Source: Sphingobacterium nematocida
GTDB lineage: Bacteria; Bacteroidota; Bacteroidia; Sphingobacteriales; Sphingobacteriaceae
DNA: 64,000 nucleotides
Direction of reading: 5' to 3'
Assembly (NCBI RefSeq): GCF_900168125.1
Contig: NZ_FUZF01000002.1
Coordinates: 56,464-120,463, forward strand
A program made the translations under genes and the position numbers. Shown one piece after another: positions 1-9,566 of this stretch. Numbering within the stretch: the stretch's first letter is position 1; the number at the start of each line of letters is the position of its first letter. The notes beneath the pieces are model-generated. The model was not told where the DNA came from. It did not search any database and saw only the letters and a list, made by a program, of their open reading frames with translations.

Positions 1-65
<65 letters not shown>

Positions 66-72
66 CTAAAAG

Positions 73-100
73 AAGCCCAATCGAGAGATTGGGCTTTCTT
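73..100 (+). terminator. Rho-independent terminator after tRNA-Met
   Basis: A perfect 10-bp stem (AAGCCCAATC / GATTGGGCTT) with a GAGA loop is followed by TCTT. It lies 8 nt after the tRNA. The same hairpin is copied exactly at 410-437 together with the tRNA 3' half. Confidence 0.8.
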
Positions 101-114
101 AATTTAATAGCGTT

Positions 115-406
115 ATGTTTACAGTTTACGTGCTTTATTCTCCTGCTTATGATAAGATCTATATCGGATTCACTAGTGATTTAGAATCTAGGTTAAAAAG
201 CCATAATGAGTTAGCAAAAAAAGGTTGGACTATTCGTTTTAGGCCTTGGGAACTCTAATGAAGTTTATTGTGATAAACCAAGTGCTATGCAACGTGAAAA
301 GGAATTGAAAAGTTCTCGAGGACGAGTGTATATAAGGAGTCTTATTGATTCGGGCTCTAATCCGCCAGCTGGCGGACATCAGTTCGAGTCTGGTCCCCGC
401 TACTAA
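115..406 (+). pseudogene. Frameshifted GIY-YIG nuclease gene ending in tRNA-derived codons
   Basis: From ATG 115 the frame encodes a GIY-YIG domain start. VYVLYS and KIYIG are the two family strands, LESRLKSHN carries the expected arginine, and RFRPWEL follows before a TAA at 256-258. The family sequence resumes in another frame at 257 (NEVYCDKPSAMQREKELKSS, then RGRVYIRSL). Restoring about 5 nt at the junction would fuse the two parts. The second frame runs through a palindrome (encoding NPPAGG) and a copy of the tRNA-Met 3' half (encoding HQFESGPRY), and stops at TAA 404-406. Intact relatives are small stand-alone GIY-YIG proteins of the UPF0213 type. The frameshift makes this copy very probably inactive, unless programmed frameshifting rescues it. 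Confidence 0.8.
361..376. repeat. Perfect 16-nt palindrome, dispersed REP-like family (copy 1)
   Basis: TCCGCCAGCTGGCGGA is a perfect palindrome. It lies between the GIY-YIG coding part and the tRNA 3' half copy, where the tRNA has its anticodon 3' side and variable loop. Relatives with one to four changes occur at 23882-23899, 30596-30611 and 46510-46529. Confidence 0.75.
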
Positions 407-437
407 AAGAAGCCCAATCGAGAGATTGGGCTTTCTT
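377..437 (+). repeat. Exact 61-nt copy of tRNA-Met 3' half plus terminator
   Basis: Bases 377-437 are identical to 40-100. They cover the T arm, the 3' acceptor strand, the discriminator and the whole terminator hairpin. Similarity stops abruptly at both ends. The tRNA 5' half is missing, so this is not a functional tRNA. The exactness over 61 nt implies recent duplication or gene conversion. A tRNA 3' end doubled downstream of a tRNA is the usual footprint of a site-specific insertion. Confidence 0.85.
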
Positions 438-446
438 GTTTTAAGG

Positions 447-581
447 TTATTGAGCAGGGGTTTACGTAAGGAAGATGGTGTTGTAATTCCGACTCTAATC
501 CTTTATCTGATGGGCATCAGTTCGAATCTGGTCGCCATTACCAAAAAAAAAGCTTAATCGGAAGACTAGGCTTTTTTTGGC
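447..581 (+). pseudogene. Older, decayed GIY-YIG 3' end plus tRNA 3' half plus terminator
   Basis: This is a third, diverged unit. Bases 450-485 resemble the GIY-YIG C-terminal coding part (SRG, then VYVRK after a frameshift). They are followed by GACTCTAATCC, which matches GGGCTCTAATCC of the younger unit. Next come a decayed palindrome-like stretch and CATCAGTTCGAATCTGGT with CGCCATTAC, a mutated tRNA 3' half. It ends with a hairpin AAGCTTAATC / GACTAGGCTT and a run of T. The apparent ORF at 345-557 is a mosaic across this debris and is not taken as a gene. Confidence 0.6.
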
Positions 582-688
582 GGTCACATCTAAAGTTCGT
601 TTTGGAACTAGTTTTATCATTTATCAATAAATAATTGTCTTAAATGGATTTATCCGCAGTTTTGTTGCTGTAACTTTTTGGTTGTTAA

Positions 689-722
689 TGCAAACGATTG
701 TCTAATTTACGCAAACGTTTGA
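689..722. promoter_or_regulatory. Pair of LacI-family-like operators upstream of susC
   Basis: ACGCAAACGTTTGA (709-722) contains the perfect palindrome CAAACGTTTG, close to the general LacI/PurR operator form. TGCAAACGATTGTC (689-702) is a weaker relative. Their central CG steps are 21 bp apart, so both lie on the same face of the helix. The pair sits about 105-135 bp before the susC start. A LacI-type regulator is inferred; none is encoded in the window. Confidence 0.45.
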
Positions 723-825
723 TGTTAATGTAGAGTTCTTAATCCTGTAACATTAAGTTAATTTGGAGCCATAAAACTAGATTGTGGTATCTGACTAGTT
801 TACCGAGTACCTTAAATTAAAATTT

Positions 826-3800
826 ATGAAAAAATGTTTTTCAAAGCCTTTTTTTGTAGCTGGATTCTATCCAATTACATCGGCTTTAATGTTGGCTCTC
901 ATAACACCTGGTTCGACCCGAGCAAATGCCTTTGCCGCAGAGCTAAGTATTCGTGTTGAGGAAGGACAGCAAAAGATTACTGGTAAGATAACTTCCAGTG
1001 CAGGTCCTGTAAGTGGTGCAACAATTACAGTGAAAGAGAATTCAACGTTGACAACTTCTTCCGATCAGGATGGTAATTTTTCTATCTCGGCGGTAACGGG
1101 ACAGACTTTGATTGTCACGGCGGTCGGCCACGAGAAGGTAGAACAGAAAATTGTGGGTGGAACGATTCTGATTACATTGTTAGAATCTAGTGAAGCATTA
1201 GAAGAAGTTGTGATTGTAGGCTACGGTGTGCAGAAAAAAGAAAGTCTGACTGGAGCGTTGCAGGTTGTTTCTGGAGAGAAACTTCGTGATGTCACTACGC
1301 CCAACGTAGAGAATATGTTGAACGGTAAAGTCTCCGGAGCTTTTGTGGCTCCAGGTTCTGGACGTCCGGGATCAGGTGGTGCTGTTGTGATTCGTGGGCA
1401 AGCAACCCTAGGAGGGAATAAGAATCCAATATGGGTCATTGATGGTGTTATTGTGGGATTTGGTGCTGGGGATTTGAATCCCGATGATATTGAGACAATG
1501 ACAGTATTGAAAGATGCCGCTTCTACTGCGATCTACGGTTCACAAGGTGCGAATGGGGTGGTCGTTGTGACGACGAAACGTGCGAAATCAGGAACATCAG
1601 ATATTACGCTCTCCACAAGAATGGGTTTTAATCAGTTGACAAATGGTAATCTACAAGTGATGAATGGTCAAGAGCTTTACGATTACTATGCTTCCTTTTC
1701 AAATGCAAATACAATAAAGTTCCCCCGTTGGAATGAAGAATTACGAAATAGTAATTTTGATTGGTGGGATTTAGCAACTCAAAATGGGTTTGTACAAAAT
1801 CATAATATTTCTGTTTCCAGTGGAACGGAAAAGTTACGTTCTTATTTATCCGTAGGGATGTATGATGAAAAAGGGGCGGTAAAAGGGTATGATTATAAAA
1901 GATATAATGTTCGCCTTAATCAGGAATATAAGCCATTTGATTGGTTGACAATTAAACCTTCAATTGTTGGCTCACGCCGTGGTGTGGAAAATCGTGAGTA
2001 TTCTGTAGGAGCTATGTATTCTAATCTGCCTTGGGATAGCCCTTATGATGCAAATGGTAACTTGGAGCCGCATCGTTCGAGCAACTGGGTGAATAGTGCA
2101 AGTACTAATTATTTGTACGATTTGCAATGGGATCATTCCTCTGGTGTCAAGTATGAATTAATGGGTAATTTGGACTTTGTCGTGAAATTGACGGATTGGT
2201 TGACCTTTAATTCCGTGAATAATTATCGCTATATAAATGATGCCAGTGCCGGTTATACCGATCCTAGATCCAATGGTGGGTTGAGTGTTCAAGGTCGGAT
2301 TACAGATTATAGAGGTGAAGTGGCTAGACGTTATACGAATCAGATGTTGACAGTGAATAAGTCTTGGGGAAAGCACACCGTGTTTGCTGTCGGAGGATAC
2401 GAGTTTAACGACTATTGGTCTAAGAGTTTAGATGTTTATGGTACCGGTTTTATTCCAGGGTTTGAAATTTTAGACGTGGTCAGCAAACCTGAAAGAACAA
2501 AAGGTAAAATTGAGGAATGGGCAATGCAGTCTGTTTTGTCAAAAGCGAACTACACGTACGATAATCGCTATTTGGTAGAAGCGTCGTTGCGTCGTGATGG
2601 AGCTTCTAATTTCGGAGATAATGCAAAATATGGTAATTTCTTCTCTTTTAGTGGGGGCTGGAATATGCATAATGAAAGTTGGTTTAATGCACCTTGGGTA
2701 AATACCTTAAAGCTGAGAGCTTCTTACGGTTCTAGTGGAAATAGACCTAGTCGACTTTATCCACAATATAATCTATATTCTGTTTCTGCGGGTTATGATG
2801 AAAATCCTGGTGCATTGATTTTCAGAATTGGGAATAAAGACCTGACTTGGGAAAAAACAATGACAACTGGTCTGGGGTTCGATGCGACATTTTTGAATAA
2901 CCGCATCCGTACGACTTTTGATTATTATAATAAAAAGTCGGATGATATTTTGTACGATCGTACCATCAGTCTAATGACTGGAGTAGGCGCTATCTATCAG
3001 AATATTGGAGCGATGAATAATAAAGGGATTGAATTGTCTATTGGGGGAGATATAATCCGTACAAATGATTGGTTGTGGAGTTTAGACGTTAATCTAGGAC
3101 ATAATGTTAATAAGTTAGTTGACTTAATTCCGACAAGAAATGCGGATGGTTCTTATTCTACAAAACCTCTCTTTATTGGAGATGGGGCTAACATCGCGGG
3201 GTCTGCCCAATATGTGTTAGAGCCAGGTCGATCTGTGGATACGTATTATATGAAGGAATGGGCGGGGGTCAATCCAGAGAATGGGAAGCCAATGTGGTAT
3301 ATTGTGAAGAGAGATGCTGATGGTACAGAAACATCCAGAGAAACTACTTCGGACTACTCTAAAGCAACGAACGAAAAGCTTGGGAAATCCTCACCGAAGT
3401 TGTTTGGCGGTTTTTCTACTGCAGTGCAATATAAGCAATTTGACTTAGGCGCGACGTTTGGTTATTCTATAGGCGGACATTTCTACAATTATTCCCGTCA
3501 AGAATATGATTCAGATGGAACTTATACCGATCGTAACCAGATGAGATTAATGGATGGTTGGAAGCGTTGGGAGAAACCAGGAGATATAGCGACACATCCT
3601 GTAGCGAGTTATAATAATCAGGATAAGGGAAATCAGGTGTCTTCACGTTATATTGAGAAAAACGATTTTTTACGCTTACGTTCGTTGACTTTAGGCTATA
3701 ATTTGAAGTTGAATCAGTATGGAATGAAAAATGTGCGTTTGTTCTTCTCGGGTGAGAATTTATTTGTTTTGACAAATTATTCGGGAGTTGATCCAGAACT

Positions 3801-3894
3801 TCCTGCAAATGATGGATCCGTGTTGTCGTCGACAGGACCAGCAGTATATCCTGCTACACGCAAATATATGTTTGGACTTAATGTTTCATTTTAA
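826..3894 (+). CDS. SusC/RagA-type TonB-dependent outer membrane transporter
   Basis: The 1022-residue protein has the layout of SusC-family receptors. After a long signal peptide comes a carboxypeptidase-regulatory-like beta-sandwich (about 49-115, ITGKITSSAGPVSGATITV). The signature EEVVIVGYG is at about 126-134. A plug domain follows (PIWVIDGV, TVLKDAASTAIYG, NGVVVVTTK), then a beta barrel ending in FGLNVSF with a terminal Phe. SusC forms the channel below the lipoprotein lid encoded 15 nt downstream, importing an oligosaccharide or other large nutrient with TonB/ExbBD energy. No glycoside hydrolase, peptidase or FecIR-type sigma pair lies alongside, so the substrate is unknown. Two LacI-like operator palindromes upstream suggest sugar-type control. 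Confidence 0.95.
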   Translation: MKKCFSKPFFVAGFYPITSALMLALITPGSTRANAFAAELSIRVEEGQQKITGKITSSAGPVSGATITVKENSTLTTSSDQDGNFSISAVTGQTLIVTAVGHEKVEQKIVGGTILITLLESSEALEEVVIVGYGVQKKESLTGALQVVSGEKLRDVTTPNVENMLNGKVSGAFVAPGSGRPGSGGAVVIRGQATLGGNKNPIWVIDGVIVGFGAGDLNPDDIETMTVLKDAASTAIYGSQGANGVVVVTTKRAKSGTSDITLSTRMGFNQLTNGNLQVMNGQELYDYYASFSNANTIKFPRWNEELRNSNFDWWDLATQNGFVQNHNISVSSGTEKLRSYLSVGMYDEKGAVKGYDYKRYNVRLNQEYKPFDWLTIKPSIVGSRRGVENREYSVGAMYSNLPWDSPYDANGNLEPHRSSNWVNSASTNYLYDLQWDHSSGVKYELMGNLDFVVKLTDWLTFNSVNNYRYINDASAGYTDPRSNGGLSVQGRITDYRGEVARRYTNQMLTVNKSWGKHTVFAVGGYEFNDYWSKSLDVYGTGFIPGFEILDVVSKPERTKGKIEEWAMQSVLSKANYTYDNRYLVEASLRRDGASNFGDNAKYGNFFSFSGGWNMHNESWFNAPWVNTLKLRASYGSSGNRPSRLYPQYNLYSVSAGYDENPGALIFRIGNKDLTWEKTMTTGLGFDATFLNNRIRTTFDYYNKKSDDILYDRTISLMTGVGAIYQNIGAMNNKGIELSIGGDIIRTNDWLWSLDVNLGHNVNKLVDLIPTRNADGSYSTKPLFIGDGANIAGSAQYVLEPGRSVDTYYMKEWAGVNPENGKPMWYIVKRDADGTETSRETTSDYSKATNEKLGKSSPKLFGGFSTAVQYKQFDLGATFGYSIGGHFYNYSRQEYDSDGTYTDRNQMRLMDGWKRWEKPGDIATHPVASYNNQDKGNQVSSRYIEKNDFLRLRSLTLGYNLKLNQYGMKNVRLFFSGENLFVLTNYSGVDPELPANDGSVLSSTGPAVYPATRKYMFGLNVSF

Positions 3895-3909
3895 AAAGAA
3901 GAAAAAAAT

Positions 3910-5622
3910 ATGAAAAAGATATTTATAGCATTATTGGTCTCAGCCAGCTTTGCGTCTTGTGATATAGAGCGTTTACCATATGGCGAAATGGATTCAGAAA
4001 CTATTGTAAAAGATCCTGAGGGTGTTTTAGAAGGGCTTATGAATGGAACCTATGCCCAGTTGAAGTCTTGGTCGGATCCTATGCATAGAGCTGGCGAGTA
4101 TGCGGGGGATAATATGATGATTCGGGGATCTTCTACAGATGCTTTCTATGAATTTATATCCTATGCCCGTACGCCTAACAATGGACGTTTGTCTCAGTTT
4201 TGGGATGCGAGTTATAAAGCGATTGCACAGTCTTCAAACATCATAAAGATGATTAAAGAAGGACAAAGCCCTGAAATTGATAGTAAGCTGGGCGAATGTT
4301 ACTATATTCGTGGGATGCTGTACTTTTATTTAGTACGCGCTTATGGAAGACCTTATTATCAAAGTCCAGAAACGAATTTAGGGGTGCCGATTGTAAATGG
4401 TACACCAGATAATGTATTGGATATGACGCTCCCAGACCGTTCTACGGTAAAGGTTACTTACGAACAGATTATAGCGGACTTGAAGCGGGCAGAAGAGTTG
4501 ATTGCCGACGGAGAAAATCATATTAAGGCTAGCAAGGAAGCTGCCCAAGCGATGTTGTCCCGAGTGTATCTGTATATGAGTGGTACATATGATAATCCTA
4601 ACAAAGAGTATGCGCAGTTGGCAGTTGATTATGCAGATAAAGTAATTGGTTCTGGAAAATACAGCCTATTGTCACGTGCTGACTTTATGAAGTATAATAC
4701 ATTTACGCCGGAAAACAATAACGAAACGATATTTGCCATCAAGCGGGTAGCTTCTGAGTTTTCAGGTTATGATCACTACTACGGTGTAGGTGGGATGTAT
4801 GCGAATATAGGTGGTATGGGCTGGGGAGAGATGTATGCTAGCGCGAAATATATTGATTTATTGAACGAGACAGGGCGTAATGATTGGCGACCTGCGAAAT
4901 ATAAAATGGTAGATGCACGTGCAAGTTTTATCGAACCTACTTATGCAAAGGATGCAACTACTAATAATTATAGGGAAGTTTTTCGTTTTATTAAGGAGGA
5001 TGGTGTAAATATATTAAACTATGTTCAGGCTAATATTACACGTAGCGGGAATACCATTACGTGTAAAGATGGAGACGATACTTATACCCTAACAGTGGTG
5101 GACGCGTCACAAGAGATTTACTCTATAAAATATAAAGATGGGAAGACCTACACAGGTGTAATTGATAATTTTATTTCTTTAAACCGTGTTTACCCTCAAT
5201 TCTATATAACGAAATGCTCGCGTGAAGGAGAAGATACGCACCTGCACTCTCCGGTTATCAGCCGTTTGGGTGAGGTTTATTTAAATCGTGCCGAGGCTTA
5301 TGCAAAATTAAATAATTATGGGGCAGCATTGACGGATCTGAATATTATCCGTACGAGATCCATTGTAGGTGGTGGCTACGCATCCCTTGATGCAAGTAAC
5401 GCGAGTGCGCGAATAGATAAAGAGCGTCAGTTGGAATTGGCTTATCAAGCTGAACGTAGTTATGATGTGTTTAGAAATGGCAAGGAGTTGACTCGCCAAT
5501 ATCCAGGGCCTCATAAGCAGTTTGAAATAGTGAATCCGACAGATTTTAGGGTTATATATTTTATTCCACAATCTGCAATTAACACGTACCCAGGGCCGTT
5601 GACGCAAAACCCAACAAGTTAA
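3910..5622 (+). CDS. SusD/RagB-family nutrient-binding lipoprotein
   Basis: The 570-residue product is the partner of the SusC channel just upstream. A lipoprotein signal peptide ends in ASFASC with the lipid-bearing Cys17. The SusD fold is seen in the alpha-helical TPR-like segments (for example YYIRGMLYFYLVRAYGRP) and the typical C-terminal block GEVYLNRAEAYAKLNNYG, then ERQLELAYQAERSYDVFRNG. It is expected on the cell surface, capping the SusC barrel and binding substrate. Residues of roughly 355-430 form a beta-rich stretch (TITCKDGDDTYTLTV) that looks like an insertion relative to short SusD proteins. A strong hairpin follows the stop, closing a two-gene operon. Confidence 0.95.
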   Translation: MKKIFIALLVSASFASCDIERLPYGEMDSETIVKDPEGVLEGLMNGTYAQLKSWSDPMHRAGEYAGDNMMIRGSSTDAFYEFISYARTPNNGRLSQFWDASYKAIAQSSNIIKMIKEGQSPEIDSKLGECYYIRGMLYFYLVRAYGRPYYQSPETNLGVPIVNGTPDNVLDMTLPDRSTVKVTYEQIIADLKRAEELIADGENHIKASKEAAQAMLSRVYLYMSGTYDNPNKEYAQLAVDYADKVIGSGKYSLLSRADFMKYNTFTPENNNETIFAIKRVASEFSGYDHYYGVGGMYANIGGMGWGEMYASAKYIDLLNETGRNDWRPAKYKMVDARASFIEPTYAKDATTNNYREVFRFIKEDGVNILNYVQANITRSGNTITCKDGDDTYTLTVVDASQEIYSIKYKDGKTYTGVIDNFISLNRVYPQFYITKCSREGEDTHLHSPVISRLGEVYLNRAEAYAKLNNYGAALTDLNIIRTRSIVGGGYASLDASNASARIDKERQLELAYQAERSYDVFRNGKELTRQYPGPHKQFEIVNPTDFRVIYFIPQSAINTYPGPLTQNPTS

Positions 5623-5651
5623 TTAGTCTTTAAAGATCAAATTACTTCAAT

Positions 5652-5687
5652 TAGAGCTCCGCTGGTTTCCTGCGGAGCTCTATGTTT
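5652..5687 (+). terminator. Terminator of the susCD operon
   Basis: An 11-bp perfect stem (TAGAGCTCCGC / GCGGAGCTCTA) with a 9-nt loop starts about 30 nt after the susD stop and is followed by TGTTTT. Confidence 0.7.
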
Positions 5688-5726
5688 TAATGCGGTATAG
5701 AAAAGAATAATACCAGTGATTTTACG

Positions 5727-5734
5727 TAACTTTG
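5727..5734 (+). promoter_or_regulatory. -7 box (TAACTTTG) before der
   Basis: TAACTTTG fits the Bacteroidota -7 consensus TAnnTTTG exactly and lies about 73 nt before the der ATG. No clear TTTG -33 element was found at the usual distance, so this is moderate evidence. Confidence 0.4.
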
Positions 5735-5806
5735 TCGCTTCTATTTATTGTTTAATAAAAGATTAGTTGCCGAGAGGGTAACGCGCGAGAAAAAAATATA
5801 TAAGAT

Positions 5807-7111
5807 ATGGCAAACATTGTTGCAATTGTAGGTCGCCCCAACGTAGGGAAGTCGACCTTGTTTAACCGCTTGACGGAGAGTCGCAAAGCGATAGTAGATG
5901 ATTTTAGCGGCGTGACACGCGACCGTCATTATGAAGTGGCAGATTGGATCGGTAAAAAATTTACTGTAATCGATACTGGTGGTTTTGTCCACGGGTCCGA
6001 CGATGTTTTTGAAGAAGCTATACGCGACCAGGTCCATATTGCTATCGAAGAAGCTTCGGTTATTATATTTATGGTAGATGTGACGACAGGAATTACGGAT
6101 TTAGATGATGAGATAGCGGACCTATTACGCCGTACCTCCAAACCAGTATATGTTGTCGCTAATAAGGTGGATCATGCCAAATTACATCATGATTCAGCAG
6201 AGTTTTACGCTTTTGGTCTGGGTGAAATCTATAATGTGTCTTCGGCTACGGGTTCTGGTACTGGAGAACTGTTGGATGCAGTCGTTTCTAATTTTCCGGA
6301 GGAAGAAGAAGAAGAAGATACACCACTACCTAAAGTTGCAATTGTAGGTCGCCCTAATGTAGGGAAGTCATCTATGACCAACGCATTGCTGGGAGTAGAT
6401 AGAAATATTGTTACAGATGTTGCGGGTACTACAAGGGATTCTATCCGAATTCACTACAATCAGTTTGGACATGAGTTTTTATTGATAGACACAGCTGGAC
6501 TTCGACGTAAAAGTAAGGTAAGCGAAGATATTGAATTTTATTCGGTCATGCGGACGATCAAAGCTTTGGAGGATTCCGATGTTGTCGTTTTGATGTTGGA
6601 TGCTAACGATGGGATAGAAGGACAGGATATTAATATCTTTCATTTAGCAGAGAAGAATAAAAAAGGAATTCTTATTGTGGTAAATAAATGGGATACCATC
6701 GAAAAAGACCACAAGACGATGAAAGAATTCGAGGCTAGAATTAAAGAGAAGATCGCTCCGTTTACAGATGTGCCTATCTTGTTTACTTCTGTTACAGAGA
6801 AGCAACGTATTTTTAGAGTTGTGGAAAAAGCAATGGAGGTCTTCCAGAATAAAACAAAGAAAATCCCTACGTCTAAATTGAATGATGTGATGTTGGAAAT
6901 TATAGAGAACTATCCTCCTCCAGCGATCAAAGGGAAATATATTAAGATCAAGTATGCAACACAGTTGCCAGGTCGTAGTCCGATGTTTGCTTTTTTCTGT
7001 AACTTGCCTCAATATATCAAAGAACCTTACAAACGTTTTGTAGAAAACAAATTACGGGAACACTTTGATTTTAGTGGTGTTCCTATTCAAGTGTATTTCA
7101 GACAAAAATAA
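5807..7111 (+). CDS. der: Ribosome-assembly GTPase Der (EngA)
   Basis: The 434-residue protein has the two tandem GTPase domains that define Der. G1 motifs GRPNVGKS lie at residues 9-16 and about 181-188, with DTGG and [10 protein letters not shown] switch II motifs. Specificity motifs are NKVD in domain 1 and NKWD (about 293) in domain 2. A KH-like C-terminal domain (about 355-434, ending VYFRQK) follows. An acidic linker of six Glu (EEEEEED) joins the two G domains. Der acts in 50S subunit maturation. It has its own candidate promoter and lies 30 nt before cysS, so the two may be co-transcribed. Confidence 0.97.
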   Translation: MANIVAIVGRPNVGKSTLFNRLTESRKAIVDDFSGVTRDRHYEVADWIGKKFTVIDTGGFVHGSDDVFEEAIRDQVHIAIEEASVIIFMVDVTTGITDLDDEIADLLRRTSKPVYVVANKVDHAKLHHDSAEFYAFGLGEIYNVSSATGSGTGELLDAVVSNFPEEEEEEDTPLPKVAIVGRPNVGKSSMTNALLGVDRNIVTDVAGTTRDSIRIHYNQFGHEFLLIDTAGLRRKSKVSEDIEFYSVMRTIKALEDSDVVVLMLDANDGIEGQDINIFHLAEKNKKGILIVVNKWDTIEKDHKTMKEFEARIKEKIAPFTDVPILFTSVTEKQRIFRVVEKAMEVFQNKTKKIPTSKLNDVMLEIIENYPPPAIKGKYIKIKYATQLPGRSPMFAFFCNLPQYIKEPYKRFVENKLREHFDFSGVPIQVYFRQK

Positions 7112-7141
7112 TTAGATCACTCCATATATTATCTGTTCTAT

Positions 7142-8614
7142 ATGCAACACAATCTAGCGGTATACAATACCCTTACGCGCAAAAAGGAAAAGTTTGAACC
7201 TATTCATCCTAATCTTGTCGGTATGTATGTATGTGGACCTACTGTCTACTCGGATGTACATTTGGGAAATTGTAGAACTTTCGTGTCCTTTGACCTGATC
7301 TTTCGGTACCTTTTGCATTTAGGTTATAAAGTACGTTACGTACGTAATATCACTGATGCAGGGCACTTGGAGGGTGATAATGATGAGGGTGATGATAAAT
7401 TCGCGAAGAAGGCCAAGCTTGAGCAATTGGAACCGATGGAGATTGTGCAGAAATATACGCTCGGATTCCACGATGTATTGCGGATGTTCAATACCTTGCC
7501 ACCAAGTATAGAGCCAACTGCAACGGGGCATATATCCGAACAGATTGAGATGGTGAAGCAGATCATCGATAATGGATATGCTTATGAAGTAAATGGAACG
7601 GTGTATTTTGATGTGGATAAGTATGTCAAAGCGCATAACTATACGGTTCTGACCAACCGTAATTTGGAGGATATGTTAAATAATACCCGTGAACTGGGGG
7701 GGCAGGACGAGAAGCGTGGCCGATTGGATTTTGCGTTATGGATCAAGGCCAAACCCGAGCACATTATGAGATGGCCTGCACCATGGAGTGTGGGGTTTCC
7801 GGGTTGGCATATTGAATGTTCGGCGATGAGTCGCAAATACCTAGGAGATCAATTTGATATACATGGTGGGGGGATGGACCTAGCAGCGACACATCATACC
7901 AATGAAATCGCGCAATCCGAAGCTTGTAATCATGTTCAGCCGGCTAAATATTGGATGCATACGAATATGTTGACGGTAAATGGAGCACGTATGTCCAAAT
8001 CAGCAGGAAATGGATTTCTACCCGGCGAATTATTTACAGGCAATCATCCCCTTCTTGAAAAGGGATATTCTCCAATGGCTGTTCGTTTCTTTATGTTACA
8101 AGCACATTATAGAAGCACATTGGACTTTTCAAATGAGGCGCTAGATGCTGCGGAAAAGGGATACAAAAGACTAATGTCCGCTATAGCGCTATTGGATAAA
8201 ATTACGCCAGTCGGTAAGACGAAGATAGACGTGGATCTGGACGAGCTGCGGAAGCGTTGTCATGCTGCAATGGATGATGATTTTAACAGTCCGATATTAA
8301 TAGCTGAGCTTTTTGATGCTGTTCGCCTTATTAATTCTATTTATGATGGCAAACAACAGGTTAACGCACAGACGTTGGATTCCATTAAGCAACTGATGCA
8401 AGAGTTTGTATTTGATATCATGGGGTTGAAAGATGATCAGATTGCTGGCGATAGTGAGAGCATGGATGACTTGATGGAGTTGGTGATTAATCTTCGAAAT
8501 GAAGCTAAGCAAAATAAAGATTTTACCACCTCTGATCGTATTCGGCAGGAACTGTCTGCAATTGGAATTCAGTTGAAAGATAGTAAAGAAGGAACACTTT
8601 GGAATAAGATTTGA
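7142..8614 (+). CDS. cysS: Cysteine--tRNA ligase
   Basis: This 490-residue class I aminoacyl-tRNA synthetase charges tRNA-Cys. The HIGH-type signature is HLGN at residues 40-43, preceded by YVCGPTVY, whose Cys31 is a zinc ligand. The KMSKS-type loop is ARMSKSAGN at about 282-290. The block [13 protein letters not shown] with [18 protein letters not shown] supplies the further zinc ligands and cysteine pocket. The C-terminal helical DALR-like domain is present ([20 protein letters not shown]). Length is normal for the family. Both ends are intact. Confidence 0.97.
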   Translation: MQHNLAVYNTLTRKKEKFEPIHPNLVGMYVCGPTVYSDVHLGNCRTFVSFDLIFRYLLHLGYKVRYVRNITDAGHLEGDNDEGDDKFAKKAKLEQLEPMEIVQKYTLGFHDVLRMFNTLPPSIEPTATGHISEQIEMVKQIIDNGYAYEVNGTVYFDVDKYVKAHNYTVLTNRNLEDMLNNTRELGGQDEKRGRLDFALWIKAKPEHIMRWPAPWSVGFPGWHIECSAMSRKYLGDQFDIHGGGMDLAATHHTNEIAQSEACNHVQPAKYWMHTNMLTVNGARMSKSAGNGFLPGELFTGNHPLLEKGYSPMAVRFFMLQAHYRSTLDFSNEALDAAEKGYKRLMSAIALLDKITPVGKTKIDVDLDELRKRCHAAMDDDFNSPILIAELFDAVRLINSIYDGKQQVNAQTLDSIKQLMQEFVFDIMGLKDDQIAGDSESMDDLMELVINLRNEAKQNKDFTTSDRIRQELSAIGIQLKDSKEGTLWNKI

Positions 8615-8638
8615 TATTGTAGGTTCAAATTGTTTTAA

Positions 8639-9508
8639 ATGAAGTATAATAGGTTTTTAACCAGCATATCCCTTAGTTGTTTGATGTTGCCGGCGCAGGT
8701 ATTGTTTGCCCAATTGCCGGACAAGGTGGGAGGCTTGATAGCAGCCGATAGAAATGCGGCCACTATTTCTAGAACACAATCTCCCCATGCGGCATTTTCT
8801 TCAATTATAGATAAGGAGTCCGTCTTTTATGTGCCTTCGGCTGTAAACGCATTTAACTACCTAAATAATCGACCAAATATTCCGGACGTATTGTCTTGGG
8901 ATCCTAATTTTGCTGTTGTTTCGAAGAGCTTGGAATGGGGTGTCACTTCTGGTAAGATGGAATTCCAAAAGGTCGGAGCAGTAAAGCGCAATGGTCAATA
9001 CTTGACCATTTGGAAGCGTGGTAAAAAAGGAGACTGGAAAGTTGAGTTACGGGCCGAAGTGGAGAATTATGGTAAGAACGCGGCTAAAGAAATGTGGTAC
9101 CACGAACCAGATGATTCTTGGTATCTCAAACACCGCTCGAAGGTGCGTCTTCAACAGCGAGAAGATGTCGTTATGTCTACGGATAAACTGTTCTCTACGG
9201 TGCTGAAAGCAAATAATGAGACCGCTTACTCCGAGTTTCTAGCTGATGACGTTCGTTTTTATTACCCTTGGCAAGAAGAAATTTCAGGCAAGAAGAATGT
9301 ATTGTCTTTTCTCAAGAAACAACGGATAGACATCGTCACAGAACCTACTGATGTGGGGAGGGCTTATAGCGGAGAGTTTGCATATTCTTTGGGTACTGCA
9401 ATGGTTCATTCCAAAGAAAAGGATGTTAAGTTTAACTACATACGGGTATGGCAGCTAAAAGATGATTATCAATGGCGGGTTATTCTAGAGATGTTGTTTG
9501 AGCGATAA
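8639..9508 (+). CDS. Secreted protein with two NTF2/SnoaL-like repeats (function unknown)
   Basis: The 289-residue protein starts with a signal peptide (cleavage near VLFAQ), so it should be periplasmic or exported. Two similar halves follow. Residues of about 30-150 (AAFSSIIDKESVFYVPSAVNA, with YLTIWKR) and about 190-289 (YSEFLADDVRFYYPW, with IRVWQLKDDYQWRV) have the pattern of DUF4440/SnoaL folds, in which a helix is followed by a curved sheet. I do not recognise a specific family and assign no catalytic function. It follows cysS by 24 nt and could be in the same transcript. A strong hairpin after the stop ends it. Confidence 0.75.
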   Translation: MKYNRFLTSISLSCLMLPAQVLFAQLPDKVGGLIAADRNAATISRTQSPHAAFSSIIDKESVFYVPSAVNAFNYLNNRPNIPDVLSWDPNFAVVSKSLEWGVTSGKMEFQKVGAVKRNGQYLTIWKRGKKGDWKVELRAEVENYGKNAAKEMWYHEPDDSWYLKHRSKVRLQQREDVVMSTDKLFSTVLKANNETAYSEFLADDVRFYYPWQEEISGKKNVLSFLKKQRIDIVTEPTDVGRAYSGEFAYSLGTAMVHSKEKDVKFNYIRVWQLKDDYQWRVILEMLFER

Positions 9509-9523
9509 GATCTAATAAATTAT

Positions 9524-9566
9524 TAAAAAAAGAAGGGGAAAGTTTAACTTTCCCCTTCTTTTTTTA
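9524..9566. terminator. Bidirectional terminator between convergent genes
   Basis: The inverted repeat AAAGAAGGGGAAAG / CTTTCCCCTTCTTT with a short TTTAA centre carries A runs on one side and T runs on the other. It can therefore stop transcription from both the NTF2-like gene and the convergent surA-like gene, whose stop codon lies at its edge. Confidence 0.85.

Noticed and set aside
345..557. 70-residue open frame after the tRNA
   Set aside because: It runs across a tRNA 3' half copy, a terminator hairpin and a decayed GIY-YIG end; the peptide matches none of these in a single frame. Treated as debris.
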